DNA of 64,000 nt from assembly GCA_032821775.1 (NCBI GenBank), contig JAVLRN010000010.1, positions 1,674,001 to 1,738,000 of the forward strand, read 5' to 3'. The notes below the pieces were generated by a model that saw nothing but the letters and a program-made list of their open reading frames with translations, was not told where the DNA came from and made no database searches. Positions 47,251-59,574 of this stretch are shown here, piece after piece. The stretch is from Sanguinoderma infundibulare. Its lineage: Eukaryota > Basidiomycota > Agaricomycetes > Polyporales > Polyporaceae. Position 1 is the first letter of the stretch, and the number at the start of each line of letters is the position of its first letter. Position numbers and translations under genes: made by a program.

Positions 47251-47332
47251 GGCCGGCTGGCCTAATGGTTAAGGCGTCAGTTTCCGGTAAGGGATCAGCT
47301 GAAGATTCTGGGTTCGACTCCCAGGTTGGTCG
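47251..47332 (+). tRNA. tRNA-Arg (anticodon CCG) with 9-nt intron
   Basis: The cloverleaf folds as follows: 7-bp acceptor GGCCGGC/GTTGGTC with GU pairs, D arm GCC/GGC, anticodon stem TCAGT/GCTGA, loop TTCCGG[intron TAAGGGATC]A, variable AGATT, and T arm CTGGG-TTCGACT-CCCAG. The anticodon is CCG. The intron sits between positions 37 and 38 as in nuclear tRNAs. A T5 terminator follows at 47333-47337. Confidence 0.88.
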
Positions 47333-47337
47333 TTTTT

Positions 47338-47877
47338 AATGTCAATAGCTATCAGACTTGCGTACTACACTTTTTTGCATGCTCTTCCTACCTTCCAACT
47401 GCTCGGTGCTGCAGGTGGCGATGACCGCAAAGTCAACGGGGATCACTCAGGCTTTAGTCGCTGGGACCGTGTTGTTGCATCCATCGTCAACCCAGTGGCA
47501 TGCCGAAGAGGTCGACAGCACTCACGGTACTGACTCTCCGCTATCTGATTTGGGTCGGTTGTTAGACTTGCAGTCGCGATCGTGCGTTCCTAGATAGTGT
47601 ACTTGGATATGGGTTAAAGGCGTGGTTGGTTTAAATGGCTGAGTTGGTGAGTAACGGGGTGACAGGCGAAGCGAGACTCCGGTTGGTCTCGGCACGGTGC
47701 GGTAGGGTTAAGGCCCCCGTTAAATGACAACCCGAGTGTCTGTCGTCCGACGGCGAGCTCACAACGGCGCGATTGGATGTGATGCGACTTGCCACTAGTC
47801 AGCCATGATCCCCATAACTGGGGATATGATTAGCTGTCCGCACGGGACCCAGTTGCGCCACCAACGACTTGTACGCA
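47338..47877. other. Intergenic between tRNA-Arg and GST
   Basis: No gene is seen. The right end should contain the 3' end of the minus-strand GST transcript. Confidence 0.5.
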
Positions 47878-48712
47878 TCAAACCTCCGCCTCAACGCCAA
47901 TATCCACTCCCTCGTACTCCTTGAACGCCTCCGTAAACCGTCTCCAGCGTCCGTCGTTCCACCGCAGGACATCCTGCCACTCCTTGCTGTCCTCCCCGAG
48001 GACCCTCTCGATCCACGCCAAGTACCCCGCAACAGTGATGTCCGCATAGGAGATCTGGTCGCCCGCGAAGAACAACTTCTCCTGCCCGTCGGCAGACAGC
48101 CACTGCGTGAACGTCTCCAACGCCCGCTCGACGCCCTTCCAGTGCCGCTCGCGCTTCTCACTCCCGGCCGGCGCGCAGTCCTCCAGCTTCGCGCCGAAGA
48201 TGGCCTCGCGCGTCGTGCGGAAGTACGCCTTGCTCCTCGCGCTCGTCAGCTGCTCGCCGGTCGCCAGCAGCATGATCTGGAACAGGTCTGGGGTCAGCGC
48301 GCTGCGGAATACCGCGTTGAAGGCGGCGTAGAGCGCGTCAGTCCCGGGCGGGAGGAGCGTCGGCTTGTCAGGGTACGTCTTGTCGAGATACCGCGCGATC
48401 GCGGCCGACTCGGACACGGCCGTCTTCGTGTTCGGGTCGTAGATCGCCGGGAGGGTGTACCTGGGCGAGCCATCGGGGCCCGTGGCCGTTGGCGGTGCGC
48501 CGATCTTCTTCGAGACGGACGCGATGTCGGGGTATTCGACCCAGACGGTCGTGTATGGGAGTCCCTTGTAGTTCAGAGCGTATCTACCAGGTTGGGTTAG
48601 TCCGATTGGGCACTGAGTTGTTCCACACACACCTAGTCTTCCAGGTGTTCGGAGACCATGCGCGATCCTTGGCGGCACTGCCAGGGATGTCGTAGAACAG
48701 GATTGGCTCCAT
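47878..48712 (-). CDS. Glutathione S-transferase, fungal FuA-like class
   Basis: Two exons (48712-48633 and 48583-47878) give 261 residues. The N-terminal thioredoxin-like domain begins EPILFYDIPGS, with AWSPNTWKTRYALNYKGLPY and WVEYPDI, a pattern I associate with the basidiomycete-specific FuA class. LPAIYDPNTKTAVSESAAIA then supplies the glutathione-binding Glu-Ser pair. The all-helical C-terminal domain contains FFAGDQISYADITVAGYL. FuA enzymes bind wood polyphenols and are linked to detoxification during decay, which fits the peroxidase and P450s nearby. The exact class would need a tree. Confidence 0.88.
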
Positions 48713-51488
48713 CGAATTGAGTTGAGATATGAGTAGTGCGTATTAAAGGCGGCACGGCGATGTGAGTACTTGGCGCATCCTTAAGTACTCAGGGAAATGA
48801 CCAGTGAGATTTCCTAATCATCATGATGTTGGGATCAGGAGGACATTACCAATGATATTTCCAAGTGACTGCGCAGGTTCGCACTCGCACTAGTCATGGT
48901 GATATTGGGATCAGCAGGACATTCCGCCCGGTCCAGCCTGCTCGCTCAACGACGTCGCCCCCGGTTCCTCCATCATCGGAGAACATCTGAAAATGGCCAC
49001 AGTTCGCTACAGGACATGTCTTATACGAACACCTGGCGAAAGAGAGCTTGAGAAGTGCAATCTCGGTTAGTCATGAGGTTCGTCTAGGCCGACGCTCGTT
49101 ATAATCGGAGTTTACGTCGAAGGACAGGCCGACGGTCTGGCCGACGATGAGGGTAGGACAACTCACCAGAAACGGCCCCTACGGGTAAAGCTGATGCCAG
49201 TTGAGGTATTTGAGTCTTATCCAATTTTCGGAAAGGTCAAGGGAATTTGACGACGCCGCTACTCTTGACGACCCATGACGGCTGCTTGTACCTGATGGTA
49301 ATCTATCTCCTGACGAATCGGGGGCCTACTCCGTACATCAATTTCGAGCACCTTGATCGATGAAGTTCAGTATTTGATCCTGATGAGCGTCAGGTATGTA
49401 CTTATAGCATGACAGATACTTCGCCGCCGATTGTGGTCCAAACACAGCCTCGCAACATGAACCTACAAGGACGTGTATCCCCATGGCCCATGGCCGTAGT
49501 GGAACGAACGTGCACGCAACTCCTCTGCCCGAGAACTTCGGGAAGAGACGTACCTGGAGGAACACCGCCACCCACATGCCACGTCAAGGAGTATTCAAAT
49601 TTCGTAGGTCATACGGGCTATTCTCATCCTGGCTCTCACAGGCACACATAAAGCTCTTGGAGGCCTGTGTTCCAAGTTTGAGCATAGCTCCCTAACGCTC
49701 CACCAGCGACACTACGGGTATAAATGGCGTAGTTCGCTTTCAAAAAAAGCAGTGTCAAGACTCGAATTCCCAAGGCTGCAGCATATGGGAATCCAGTTAC
49801 CGCACTGCTATAGAACGAATCGAAGCAAATGACAAACCTAGCAACTCCAGTATGCGATGCTTCCTGTGAATGGGTGGGGCCTTGGTGCAACTAAAACACT
49901 GGTTATACGTCAGATCTCATGCATATCTGTCTGAAGACGACATCGTACCTTATAACCTCTCACCGCCAATGGATGATATCGATTACGGGCCCAGTGAGGG
50001 TACCGCGGAAAGTGGTACAAGAAGTCGCACCTGGAGATTTTCGAGAAGACAGGTTAGCATCGCGGGGACAACGGGACCGCGATGAATTGAGAAGGGACGT
50101 CGCAGGCCAGGCTGCACAGGTGTGTCTGCTGCGACTTAGTACCTGTTCCGCATGCTATGCATCGCGGTCCGAGTGCTTTTTTTGGCAGATTCGGGCGACA
50201 TAAAGCCAATGCGATTCCATGTACAAGCGCCTGCATATATGCGTGCCATGATGCGCCGATAAGGGCCACGAAGGTGGAGCCTGCCTTCACGGAGATGGGT
50301 TTGTCGCCAGGGCTGAGCTATGTACCAACCGCCGAACTTTGAATAGCATAGCCAAGCGGGAACAGGTTATCCGAGAAGCAGCGCAATCTACAACGACCCA
50401 CCCGGGTATGGTTATTCAAGTCCTCATCTGCAAGAATCCCCACGTCATTGAGGACAAGCCTTTACCCTGATTCCTGAATGAATTCCACACTTGTTCATCA
50501 GAGGGAATGGTTTCCGACGCACCGTCTTCGACATTGATGACGTAGTCCCCAAGACAAACTCCAACGTCTACGCAGCGCAGCAGAAACCGTTTCAGGGCAA
50601 AGCGGGGGAGCGCGGCGAAGATGAGGAAGAACCACTTACGAAACACGCGCTGCGCCGGCTGTCGGGCGATGCACCACAGCCTTTGGAAGACGGCGAGGAG
50701 ACTGAAAGCGACGGAAGAAGTGTCAAACCCAAAGCCGAGTTCCAAGCGCGAATCGTTGTTCGGAGCACGCACGACGGGCGTGGCGGAATGGAAGAGAGGG
50801 GGCGTTTGAAGGTTATATAAGTCGTAACCGCGTCCAGCGGCGATGCTGGCGACCTTCGCACTTGTTTCGGGACTCCCTCCTTGAGCCACTCTTTCCTGCA
50901 CTCCTCAGACTTTTGCACTGCTGTATACCCCCTATCGTAGTCTCCCGTATAATCCTTCCTTTCAGACTCCTTGGGTCTCCAACATGGGTGCGCAGCAAAG
51001 CCGGCCGACGAAGCATGGGATCCTTCCGCGGCGCCACAGGGAGAAGGGGTCAGAGCAGTCTGAAGAGGCAAGAGTGAGTGTGGACGGTGGCCATCGATAT
51101 GCGAGTGGGCATCAGACACAGAAGCAGGGGCTGGAGGCAGAGAAGGCGGACGCACTGGACAGGTGCTCCTCGGCGTCGTCTGCAACAATGTCTGCACCGG
51201 CCAGCGCAGCGCCTCCCCCGGCCCACTCACAGCCAAGCCCGGACGGCCCCGCCGGCGCACTCCGAGTGCACGTAGGGAGGACTGAGGGTGGGTCCGGAGC
51301 CCGGCCGGAGGGACACGGGGAGACCGATCGAATGGGTGTGAGTAGCTTGATCAGACTACTATAGTCCTAATTATAAGTAACAGCCACTTGCCCTCCTTCC
51401 TCCTCCCGGCCTTCCCCTTCCACATCCACCATCCATCGCACCCCCTCGCTTGTGACTGTAGCGCATCACGACCAAAAGCAATCGAATA
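48713..51488. other. 2.8-kb intergenic region upstream of GST and CaM kinase
   Basis: No gene could be supported. Opposed frames at 50416-50901 (minus), 50491-50820 (plus), 50592-51260 (minus) and 50984-51364 (plus) overlap one another and lack family motifs. The last few hundred bases are the likely promoter and leader of the kinase. Confidence 0.45.
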
Positions 51489-53366
51489 ATGGCTCCTGCA
51501 ACCGTTCCCTGTCAGGTCAGGCACCCTTTGTTCCATCCCGATTGTCCGGCGCGGCTGATAGTCTATGCGGAATCCTAGTATCGGACGGGCAAGACTCTCG
51601 GAAGCGGGACGTATGCTATCGTGAAGGAGGCCGTACACATCAAGACCGGCGATTACTATGCTTGCAAGGTCATCAACAAGAAGCTTATGGAGGGGAGGGA
51701 GTACATGGTCAGTCCTTGGTCCTCCTGCCCCTGACCCGCGGCGGCGGCGAATGCCCATCCCGGATATCATCCGATCGCAGTCCCTCCGCTCGCCCAACTA
51801 CACGTCTCTAACGCGTCTCTAGGTGCGGAACGAGATCGCAGTCCTCAAGAAGGTCTCCAAGGGTCACCGCAATATTGTTACGCTCCATGATTACTTTGAG
51901 GTATGCTCTTATACCGCAATCACCCAGATAGACGCATTGAGTCACCCTTCCGGATTTGTGATCAATCCAGACGGCACACAACCTCTATCTCTGCTTTGAC
52001 CTCTGCACCGGTGGCGAGCTCTTCGATCGCATATGCGCCAAGGGCAACTACTATGAAGAGTGCGCTCTCCTCCCAACCTCCTCGTCATCGCGACTGCGCT
52101 AAATCCATTGGTTTTCAGAGATGCTGCTGCGCTTGTGCGGACGATCATGGGCGCAGTCAAGTACATTCACGGATGTGGCATCGTCCACCGAGGTGCGAAT
52201 CCGCAGTCCTACCCCGCCCTCATCCAGCGCAAAGCTAATCTATGGACCAGATCTGAAGCCCGAGAACCTCCTGTTCAGGACAAAGGATGAGGACGCGGAC
52301 ATTATGCTCGCTGACTTTGGTCTCAGCCGCGTCATGGACGATGAGAAGTTCCACCTCTTGACAGAGATCTGCGGAACGCCCGGCGTACGTCCTCATCCCA
52401 ACGTGAATATGCTTACTGCTGATATACTGACGTTCCTCCGCAGTACATGGCTCCGGAGATTTTCAAGAAGAGTAAGCACCTGTGCGTGTATGCGCGACTG
52501 CGGCGTGTTGACGGGATTATGCTACAGCTGGTCATGGGAAACCCGTCGATGTCTGGGCCATGGGCGTCATCACGTACTTCTTGCTATGTGGTACAGCCAT
52601 TTCCTTCTGGATTCTTTCTACTTGCTAACGTCTCTTCGCGCAGGATACACGCCCTTCGATCGCGACACTCAGCAACAAGAGATGGAGGCGATCATCGCTG
52701 GCGACTACCGCTTCGAGCCTGGTGTGTTTGTTCGCGCCCTTTACCTTTGTCCGTTCTAACAAATTTTCATTACTGCTGCTCCATTTGAATCGTTTCTTTT
52801 CACCGCGCACAGAGGAGTACTGGGCCAACGTGTCGGAGACTGCACGTGACTTCGTCTCAGAATGCCTAACGATCGACCCCGCGTCGCGGCCGACCGCGGC
52901 AGAGGCCCTGAAGCACCGATGGCTCGCGTCCGACCTGCCGCACTTCGTTCCTGATCCTGAGAGTCCGACTGGCCGACCGACGAACCTGCTTCCGCACATC
53001 CAGAAGGCGTTCGACGCGAGGAAGACGTTCCGAAAGGCGGTGTTCTCGATGATCGCGACGAGGCGCATGTCGGCGCTCGCGGGCCTGTCGCCGACGGCAC
53101 ATACGTTCAGCCAGAAGATCACGGCGTTCAAGGAGGAGTCGGAGAAGGAGGTCATCAACGAGGTGCGTGTTCTCGCACGTGTTTCGTCGCATTGGGCACG
53201 CGAATGCCAACATTCGCTTGTCGTGCAGGACCGCAGCGTCACGCACTACGACGGGCACAGCTCCGACAGCGAGCGCGAGGAGCTCAAAAAGATAGACGAC
53301 GTGTCGAAGTCCGAGGCGGAGGGCCACACGGCGTTGGTGAACAAGCTGGACAACCTGTCCGTATGA
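51489..53366 (+). CDS. Calcium/calmodulin-dependent protein kinase (CaMK I type)
   Basis: A Ser/Thr kinase of calcium signalling. Eleven exons (51489-51515, 51579-51707, 51823-51900, 51971-52059, 52119-52192, 52251-52384, 52444-52471, 52528-52590, 52644-52721, 52813-53162, 53229-53366) give 395 residues. In order: Gly loop LGSGTYAIVKEA, Lys in YACKVINKK, FDLCTGGELFDRI, catalytic loop HRDLKPENLL, DFGLSR, CGTPGYMAPEIFKK, VDVWAMGVITYFLLCGYTPFD and the domain end RPTAAEALKHRWL. The following ARKTFRKAVFSMIATRRM is where CaMK enzymes carry the autoinhibitory and calmodulin-binding helix. The C-terminus is acidic (HSSDSEREELKKIDD). The 27-nt first exon (MAPATVPCQ) precedes YRTGKTLGSG, as in fungal CMK proteins. 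Confidence 0.93.
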
Positions 53367-55837
53367 GCTCCATTTCTTTCCATATGCCCCGTTCTCTGTG
53401 CTGGTGCTTAGCATGCGTCATGCCGACGTATGAAATCCCCACACAGTCCTGTTCGGACGTAGGCGTTGGAGGAGCATCCAGGTGGAGGGGGTCTGTTTGG
53501 TTAGTTGGTTGGTTGCACTCTCGCTCGCGACAAGGGTGTGGGGCTGCGATAAGTTTGGAAAGATGGAAGTCTGAGGTTTAAGTGTGCGCTGTACGTCTCG
53601 AGGTTCTTTCGCGTTTGTATGATCCGCTATATCGCTATCTACTACATACATCATCGCATCCGTCTATTAGTATTTTGATAATGTTCTCTCGTGAGATGCG
53701 CCTTGGGTTCGACGAGTCTATCAACCAAATAGAGGTCTGGTGGGGTCCGGGTGCCGGGTGGTCAGTTGAAGCCGGATTGAGCATTCGGCGTCGACCGGAA
53801 GCGGAGCCGCACAGTTGGGAACGAACGAGGTCGATGCTGCCCTTTGTCCCCAACGACCATCCACCTTGTCCAGTTCCTTGCCACGATTCATCACAATGGT
53901 CCAGCAAATATTACTACTGCAGAACACGCAGTATGGCATTAATCTCGTGGCCAAGTCGCGACAGGAACTCTCCAAAGAGCACGAAGCGGCGGTGTTTTCA
54001 GTTCGCATTTGTATTATCCGCCATATCGCTATCTGCATATATCGTCACTTCTAGTAAAATGCTAACAGTGTTCCCGTGGCTTGGCTTGCGGACCAGGGAT
54101 GGGTGGTCAAGGGTGGAGAGTCAATTCAGTCGAGAGTCGAAGAGTGGATCGCCCCCGGCGAACGGAAACTGAGCACAAGCCGTAGAACTGATTGAGCGCT
54201 CCGACTGACCGGACGAGGTGCCCCGCAGGAATCGCTTCCTCTCTTACCAACCACCAGTTCCCTGTACACAATTCGTTGAGCGGCATCCACTTCAACTCAG
54301 ATATCACAATGATCTCAGTTTTCGTTCCGAGTCTCTGTCTCTGCGATGGAATTGGTGCCAGTGACACCTCGACCAACAGCGGCGGGCGCGCTCATATGGG
54401 AAACGGACGGCCTTCAGAAGTCATGCAGGGTCATAGCCGGCGAGCCGTATTGTATCCGTTACGTACGTCGCTCATTTTACCCCTCTTCCGTGCTGAGTGG
54501 TCTGTGGACGATATTGACAGGGTGAACTTCATTGCGAGTGCTGTGAACCGGTGGTACAGCAGCACGGGGTATGTTGCAATTTCTAGTAGAGTCCAGACAA
54601 CGAACGCGCCGGTCAGTCAATCCGTCGAAGCGTACCCGACGAAATCATGGACATCACTGCGGTCAATTCACGGCTTCCTCTTTCGCGGGTATGTACGTGT
54701 ATGTCTGGGAAGCCCCATCCGAACATTGTCTCTCCCCCTTCCTGCGCTCATACCCTGGCAGCATGCCTTTCTCGCTCAGGTCAATCGCTAACGCGGTGGT
54801 ATCGCTTTGGCTGGTATACAGAAGCCCATCCGAACGTTGTCGCTTCGCTCAGGTTATGTAATCGCTAGCGTTGGACTGGCGGCTTTTAGGACCTTCAAGA
54901 ATAAATGTACGTCTTTCACCGTTCTCATAAATGCCACTTCCTTGCGCTGATATCCGCAACATCAGTGTTGTCCGGAGGCGATCAAGACCCGCTCAATTCA
55001 AATGATATTGACTTCGATCTGGGTGGCCTGTCAGAGCACGTCACGATCGTCAGCCCCCAGCCTTTCGAAGTCGTCGGGCCGCGGTTCGGCTTCAAGCTCG
55101 TGGACACGGTCAGTGCGCTCTTTTTGTCCTTACAGGCAAGCTATAATCACGCCTCTCCTGACGCATCGTTCCATTCGACGTACGTGGCACCAGAGCTACC
55201 GTCACACCGCGCCGAACAGCCCACCTTGTCCACCGATCGTGGTGTCGCTTTGGAATGAGACGTTCAAGGTTGACGTCTTCCCGTCGGAGATCCGCTTCGT
55301 CGCCGACAGCAACCCGTCAACGGCGGAGGAGGAGCTCGCAATTTCAGTTCACCCGTGGGTCGCCGAGGGGCCATAATACATATAGTAAATCGCAGCCGCG
55401 ACTGTACTATGGTCGAGAAACTGACTCAGCTTGCACGATAGATCTCACCATTTTAGAGGTGGCCAGCACGGGCGACAGTCGGCCGCCTACGTTGTATCGT
55501 TTCAGAGTCCCAGTGATATTTTCCTTGGACCCAAAGGTGCGTGAAGGGCAGAATGAGCATGAGGAGTTGTAGCTGAGTCCGTCGAAGTGGTGATGCATGA
55601 TAGTAACAACTTATATTCCTGCTTGCGACCGCGCTGCAACAGATGAGATCCGACGACCGTCTCCTATGAGAGTTCCTTGTAACTCGTCTACGTCCTCCTT
55701 GTTCCGGTGAGTGAGTTTAATCTGTTTGCCTTGTCAAAGTCACGCATAACCGTGATGATCAGGGCATATAGCGGATATTCATCCGGATCGCATTGACAGA
55801 CACTGTCACAAGACCTGGTCTTCCATCGGTTTGTTGT
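53367..55837. other. Intergenic with direct repeats and unassigned frames
   Basis: The 3' region of the kinase holds a direct repeat (53590-53800 and 53985-54180; see findings). Frames between 54192 and 55572, including 54905-55258, read through several possible exons (for example DFDLGGLSEHVTIVSPQPFEV) without a family I can name. They may be remains of a gene. A partial duplication with CCATCCGAAC[A/G]TTGTC is visible at about 54716 and 54826. Confidence 0.4.
53610..53640. repeat. Direct repeat F, core of copy 1
   Basis: Thirty-one bases here match 54004-54034 with three mismatches (CGC[G/A]TTTGTAT...ATATCGCTATCT), within longer, weaker similarity about 394 bases apart in the 3' region of the kinase gene. 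Confidence 0.6.
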
Positions 55838-56461
55838 ATTGAAGACGCTTTTGTGGATCTTCGCCCGTTTGGGGCTTTACTCTTCAGGATCGTGGTCACC
55901 CCGGCTTTGATCTTCACGTTTGGTTTTCGGCACGACGAGTCGAGTGGGCTAAGGTAGGGCTCAATGACGGTAACAGGTACGGTCGCCCACACTCCCCCGT
56001 CGCCTCAACTATATCATAGACGCGGTTGAGGATCGTCGCCCGATTGGGGTCATACTCTTCGGCGTCGTACAATGCCGCACGCACCCGGATGTTCAGGCTT
56101 TGGTCTCCTGCCGATGCCACTCATCATCGACCACGATGATGATGGGGTAGGACTCACCGAGGGGCCCCAATTTCTCCTCTCTTCCCTACTTCTTGCGGGT
56201 GGCGTCGTTGCGTTGGGGCTGACAATTGTCGGTGGTTGACGGTGGCGAACCACAGGCGGGCAGCGAACATTTGGACGGCATTATTGGACCAACACATGGT
56301 GGGTGCGATTCTAAGGAAGCGTTCTGGTTGACGATTGTCAAGCGGCGACTTTGAGGAGTTGTCGGGGACGACGGTGGTTGAGGATGGCGACAGGACGAGA
56401 ACGAGGCTGTCAACCGCCGCCAGCCGCCGTTATCTCGGACAACCATCGCGATGGCTTCGAC
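55838..56461 (-). repeat. Inverted relic pair E, copy 2
   Basis: The minus strand is similar to 44454-45125. This copy keeps longer coding-like blocks: NIRVRAALYDAEEYDPNRAT, EATGECGRP and GESYPIIIVVDDEWHRQETK. They are in different segments that could be exons. I do not recognise the protein. The pair lies about 11 kb apart in opposite orientation. Confidence 0.6.
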
Positions 56462-57423
56462 AGCGATAGCCGACCAAGATCGAGGAACTGCGGAGCGAGT
56501 GTCCGTATGTGGGATGGAGAGAGAAGATGGGTGCAAGGAACGAGCGCGGATCGCACCCACAGAGATGACAGCTGCGTCTACAGAAGGGGAATGACTGCTG
56601 ATGATATCATAGATGAACGGTTTCGATCAGCAACAAGTTGTTGCAGCCATCCAGCTGCCACAACCACCGCAGAGTCGAATTGAAAACGAATTGCCGACCT
56701 ATCGGGCCTAATCAGGTAGTTCCCTCTCGGACATATCCAGTGCTGCAACTTACGTCTCGATACGCTGTGATGTCAAAGAGCTTGGACGTTCGTGTCCCAG
56801 ACGAATGTGGGATTTAGGACCTAAGTACTCGGCTGGTAATGCGGCCGGTGTCAGCGCAAAAGATCGAATGGAAGCCGGATCCCTCGGACGGGTTGGCAGA
56901 TTGCAGTTCCACACTCCAAAAGGCTGCAAAGTAGCCTAGGCCATAATCTTGTGAGCCATTGTATCAGCGACACCCGAAGGATGATAGCAAATGGCAAATG
57001 GCTCACAGTGACAATCGAGGGAGCGGGTGCGACGGGCCGAATATTGTCGTTGACGCTGACAAGTCAGCATATTGATTCCGCTTGCCGTGTAAACGCGTAC
57101 ATCTTTTCGGCTCGATACTTCAGTAAGATCAACAACGGAGACTACTACGAATGGCCCCACCGCCAAACCCGAAGCCATCACTGAAGTCCTCGCACACATA
57201 CCGATCGGAGGCTTCGAAAGTCTGGTGTACAGAGCACCGGAATGGATACGCGTCCTGGCGGCATCTCGCTCAGACATCAGCGGACCCCTTTTCCTATTCC
57301 CCAGTAGACAATCAGGCTCCTTTCGCGTTCGATATAAATAGCCCCGTGTGACACGACAAACCGTCACCAACATCTCTCTCTCTCTCGACCTCCTACTTCA
57401 CCTAGTCAACGATTGCTCACAAG
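56462..57423. other. Intergenic; promoter of the aldo/keto reductase
   Basis: No gene is seen. The right end has a TATA box at 57333-57340 and a short TC-repeat leader (57373-57386). Confidence 0.5.
57333..57340 (+). promoter_or_regulatory. TATA box of the aldo/keto reductase
   Basis: TATAAATA lies 84 bases before the inferred translation start... the ATG itself is at 57424-57426, so the box-to-ATG distance is about 84 nt from the box end. A (TC)n leader follows at 57373-57386. Confidence 0.55.
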
Positions 57424-58914
57424 ATGGTGAAGACTGTTAAGCTCGGCGGAGCCGCTACCGATATCACCATCGGTGGAGTCGCGGTAGGTTTTCACAGTGA
57501 CGTCGATAACTACCCACTGCAGACCTGACGTCTGCTAACTTCTCAGCACGGTCTCATGATGATGACGTGCGTCTTCATTTTCTTGCGGCGTCGAAATTGC
57601 CTTAACCTTGATGTTATATGTTGCTGCAGTGCCGGGAGAGACCCGAACTCCCCCCTCCCGGACGAGGAGGCGTTCGAAGCCATCAAGGCTGGTGTCGATG
57701 CGATGCCCGCCGGCGTGAAGATGATGCTGAATAGCGGTAAGTGAGATCGCGACCAAAACATGCCTGGTTCTCACATCCGATCAGGGGAGTTTTACGGCCC
57801 CAACTTCTCCCCGGCAAACCTAGAGCTACTCTCTCGGTTTTACCAGAAGTTCCCCGAATACGCCGATAAGACATTCTTGTCCGTCAAGGCTTGTATCGTT
57901 CCCACTTTCGCATAGGGCCCAAGCTTAAATGTTTTGGCAGGGAGGGAACACTGCCGGGGTACTGGTGTTCGATGGCAGGTTAGTATCCTGTTTTACGCAG
58001 GCGTCGGGTCGCCTCTCATCCTCTCTCAAGTCCAGAGAACCTTAGGCGAAGTGTCACCTTCATCAACGAGAAGCTTGGGGGCATTAAGAAGATGGATCTC
58101 TTCGAGCCGGCTCGCGTACCCCCGAATGTTCCCCTCGAGGACGCCATCAGGACCCTTGTTGAGCTGAAGAACGAGGGCCATTTCCAACACATTGGTCTCT
58201 CGGAGTGTAGCGCGGCATCGCTCAGAAGGGCGCACGCGGTCCACCCGATTACCGCAGTCGAGATCGAGGTCAGCCTGTGGTCATATGAGGAAGAGGCCAA
58301 GAAGGGTACGGTTTTGAGCTTCGACGACTTGTTGATTTGCTAAGAACCTCTTCGCCTCATAGTCATTGCAACGGCGAAGGAACTTGGCATAACCGTTGTC
58401 GCGTACTCACCTCTTGGTCGAGGCTTCTTGACCGGTACTATCAAGAGCCTTGAGGATTTGGCCCGTTCGTATCACCCTTCGTATATCAAGATGCCGCCAA
58501 ACGCTCACTATCATTCCATTCTAGCGGGGGACATGCGCCGTCGCCTGGCTCGTTTCCAGGAGGAGAATTTCAAGCACAACATGGCCCTCGTCGACGCCGT
58601 GAAGGTCATTGCCGACCGGAAGGGAGTCACTCCGGGCCAGCTCGCCATCGCTTGGGTCATCTCGCGCGGACCGCACGTTGTGCCCCTTCCTGGATCCTCG
58701 TAAGCCGCGAGCTTTGCCTGCACCATGACATCATGCTCATTTGATGCGTTCCCCCAGTAACAAGAAGCGCAACTTGGAGAATATCGCGGGAGGCGACGTC
58801 GAGCTCAGCGAGGCGGAGGTGTCTGAAATCGACGAAGTGCTCGTGAAGACATCTGTCAAGGGCGGCCGGTACTTCGATACGATGGATCCCAAGGTGCTCC
58901 TCCTTTGGGGCTGA
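57424..58914 (+). CDS. Aldo/keto reductase, pyridoxal reductase-like
   Basis: An NADPH-dependent reductase; similarity to yeast-type pyridoxal reductase (Plr1) suggests vitamin B6 metabolism. Eight exons (57424-57483, 57547-57566, 57630-57736, 57785-57888, 57941-57978, 58031-58305, 58363-58699, 58758-58914) give 365 residues. In order: the catalytic-Tyr block NSGEFYGPNFSPANLELLSR, the Lys in TFLSVKGG, KKMDLFEPARVPPNVPLE, HIGLSE, AVEIEVSLWS, VVAYSPLGRGFLTG and the cofactor-binding VVPLPGSSNKKRNLENI. The residue after the MMMT block is Ala where the family often has Trp. The intron after LSVK appears to begin GC (57889-57940), the third such donor in this window. Confidence 0.9.
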
Positions 58915-59341
58915 ACAACGCTGATTCCAGAGCGCGATTGGTTCTGACAGTGATATACATCCTGTAGGGTTAAAATCGAGTGGCCTGTGTTTTCTCGAAG
59001 TGCAGTCCGTCGTCGTGATAATCGAGTCGACAACAGGTTGGGAGGCCCCGGAGCGATAGGATGAATGAAAGTGGTTTTGGCCACATGGAAGACTAATGTG
59101 TGTCTTGCGTGAGGCAAAGAAGTTGACTGTTGAAGGACTCGGACACGAGGACTCCAACAATCGCGCATCTTATGTGGGCTAAGAAACTTCTTATATAAGA
59201 GTCGGGATGCCGTCAAACGTGACTGGACTATATCTGTGCATATTAATTGTTCTGGAATGTGTTGCATTTTGGGTGCTTAGTGGATCTGTCGTTCTCCGGG
59301 AGCGAACGACAATATTTACAGCAACGCTCTTGACAGTAAAA
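58915..59341. other. Intergenic between the reductase and tRNA-Gln
   Basis: Holds the 3' end of the reductase gene. The minus-strand frames overlapping this region (58657-59267) are antisense to the reductase at one end and lack motifs. Confidence 0.5.
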
Positions 59342-59437
59342 AGGCGCTACCAGGGATCGAACCTGGGTTTTGGGAATAAACGTCCTTCGATGGGAGGATA
59401 TCAGAATCCCAAGTGATAGCCACTACACTATAGCGCC
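59342..59437 (-). tRNA. tRNA-Gln (anticodon CTG) with 24-nt intron
   Basis: On the minus strand the acceptor GGCGCTA pairs perfectly with TAGCGCC, the D arm is GTG-TAGTGGCTAT-CAC, the anticodon stem TGGGA/TCCCA, and the T arm CCAGG-TTCGATC-CCTGG. The anticodon loop is TTCTGA, then a 24-nt intron, then T. The intron begins after position 37. A run of five T ends the gene at about 59338-59342. Confidence 0.9.
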
Positions 59438-59574
59438 TTTTGGCAGATCCCCCAGTACCATTATCATGTGTAGATGGAAATATCCATTCTTCCATGTTTA
59501 GAATTCTACTCGTGCGTATGAGAATCCGATGTGAAGCGTTTTAACTTGACAATTTGTTAGTACAAGCATCCCCC

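Noticed and set aside
50416..51364. Overlapping opposed frames upstream of the kinase
   Set aside because: Several frames on both strands cover the same bases, none with recognisable content or a consistent splice pattern.
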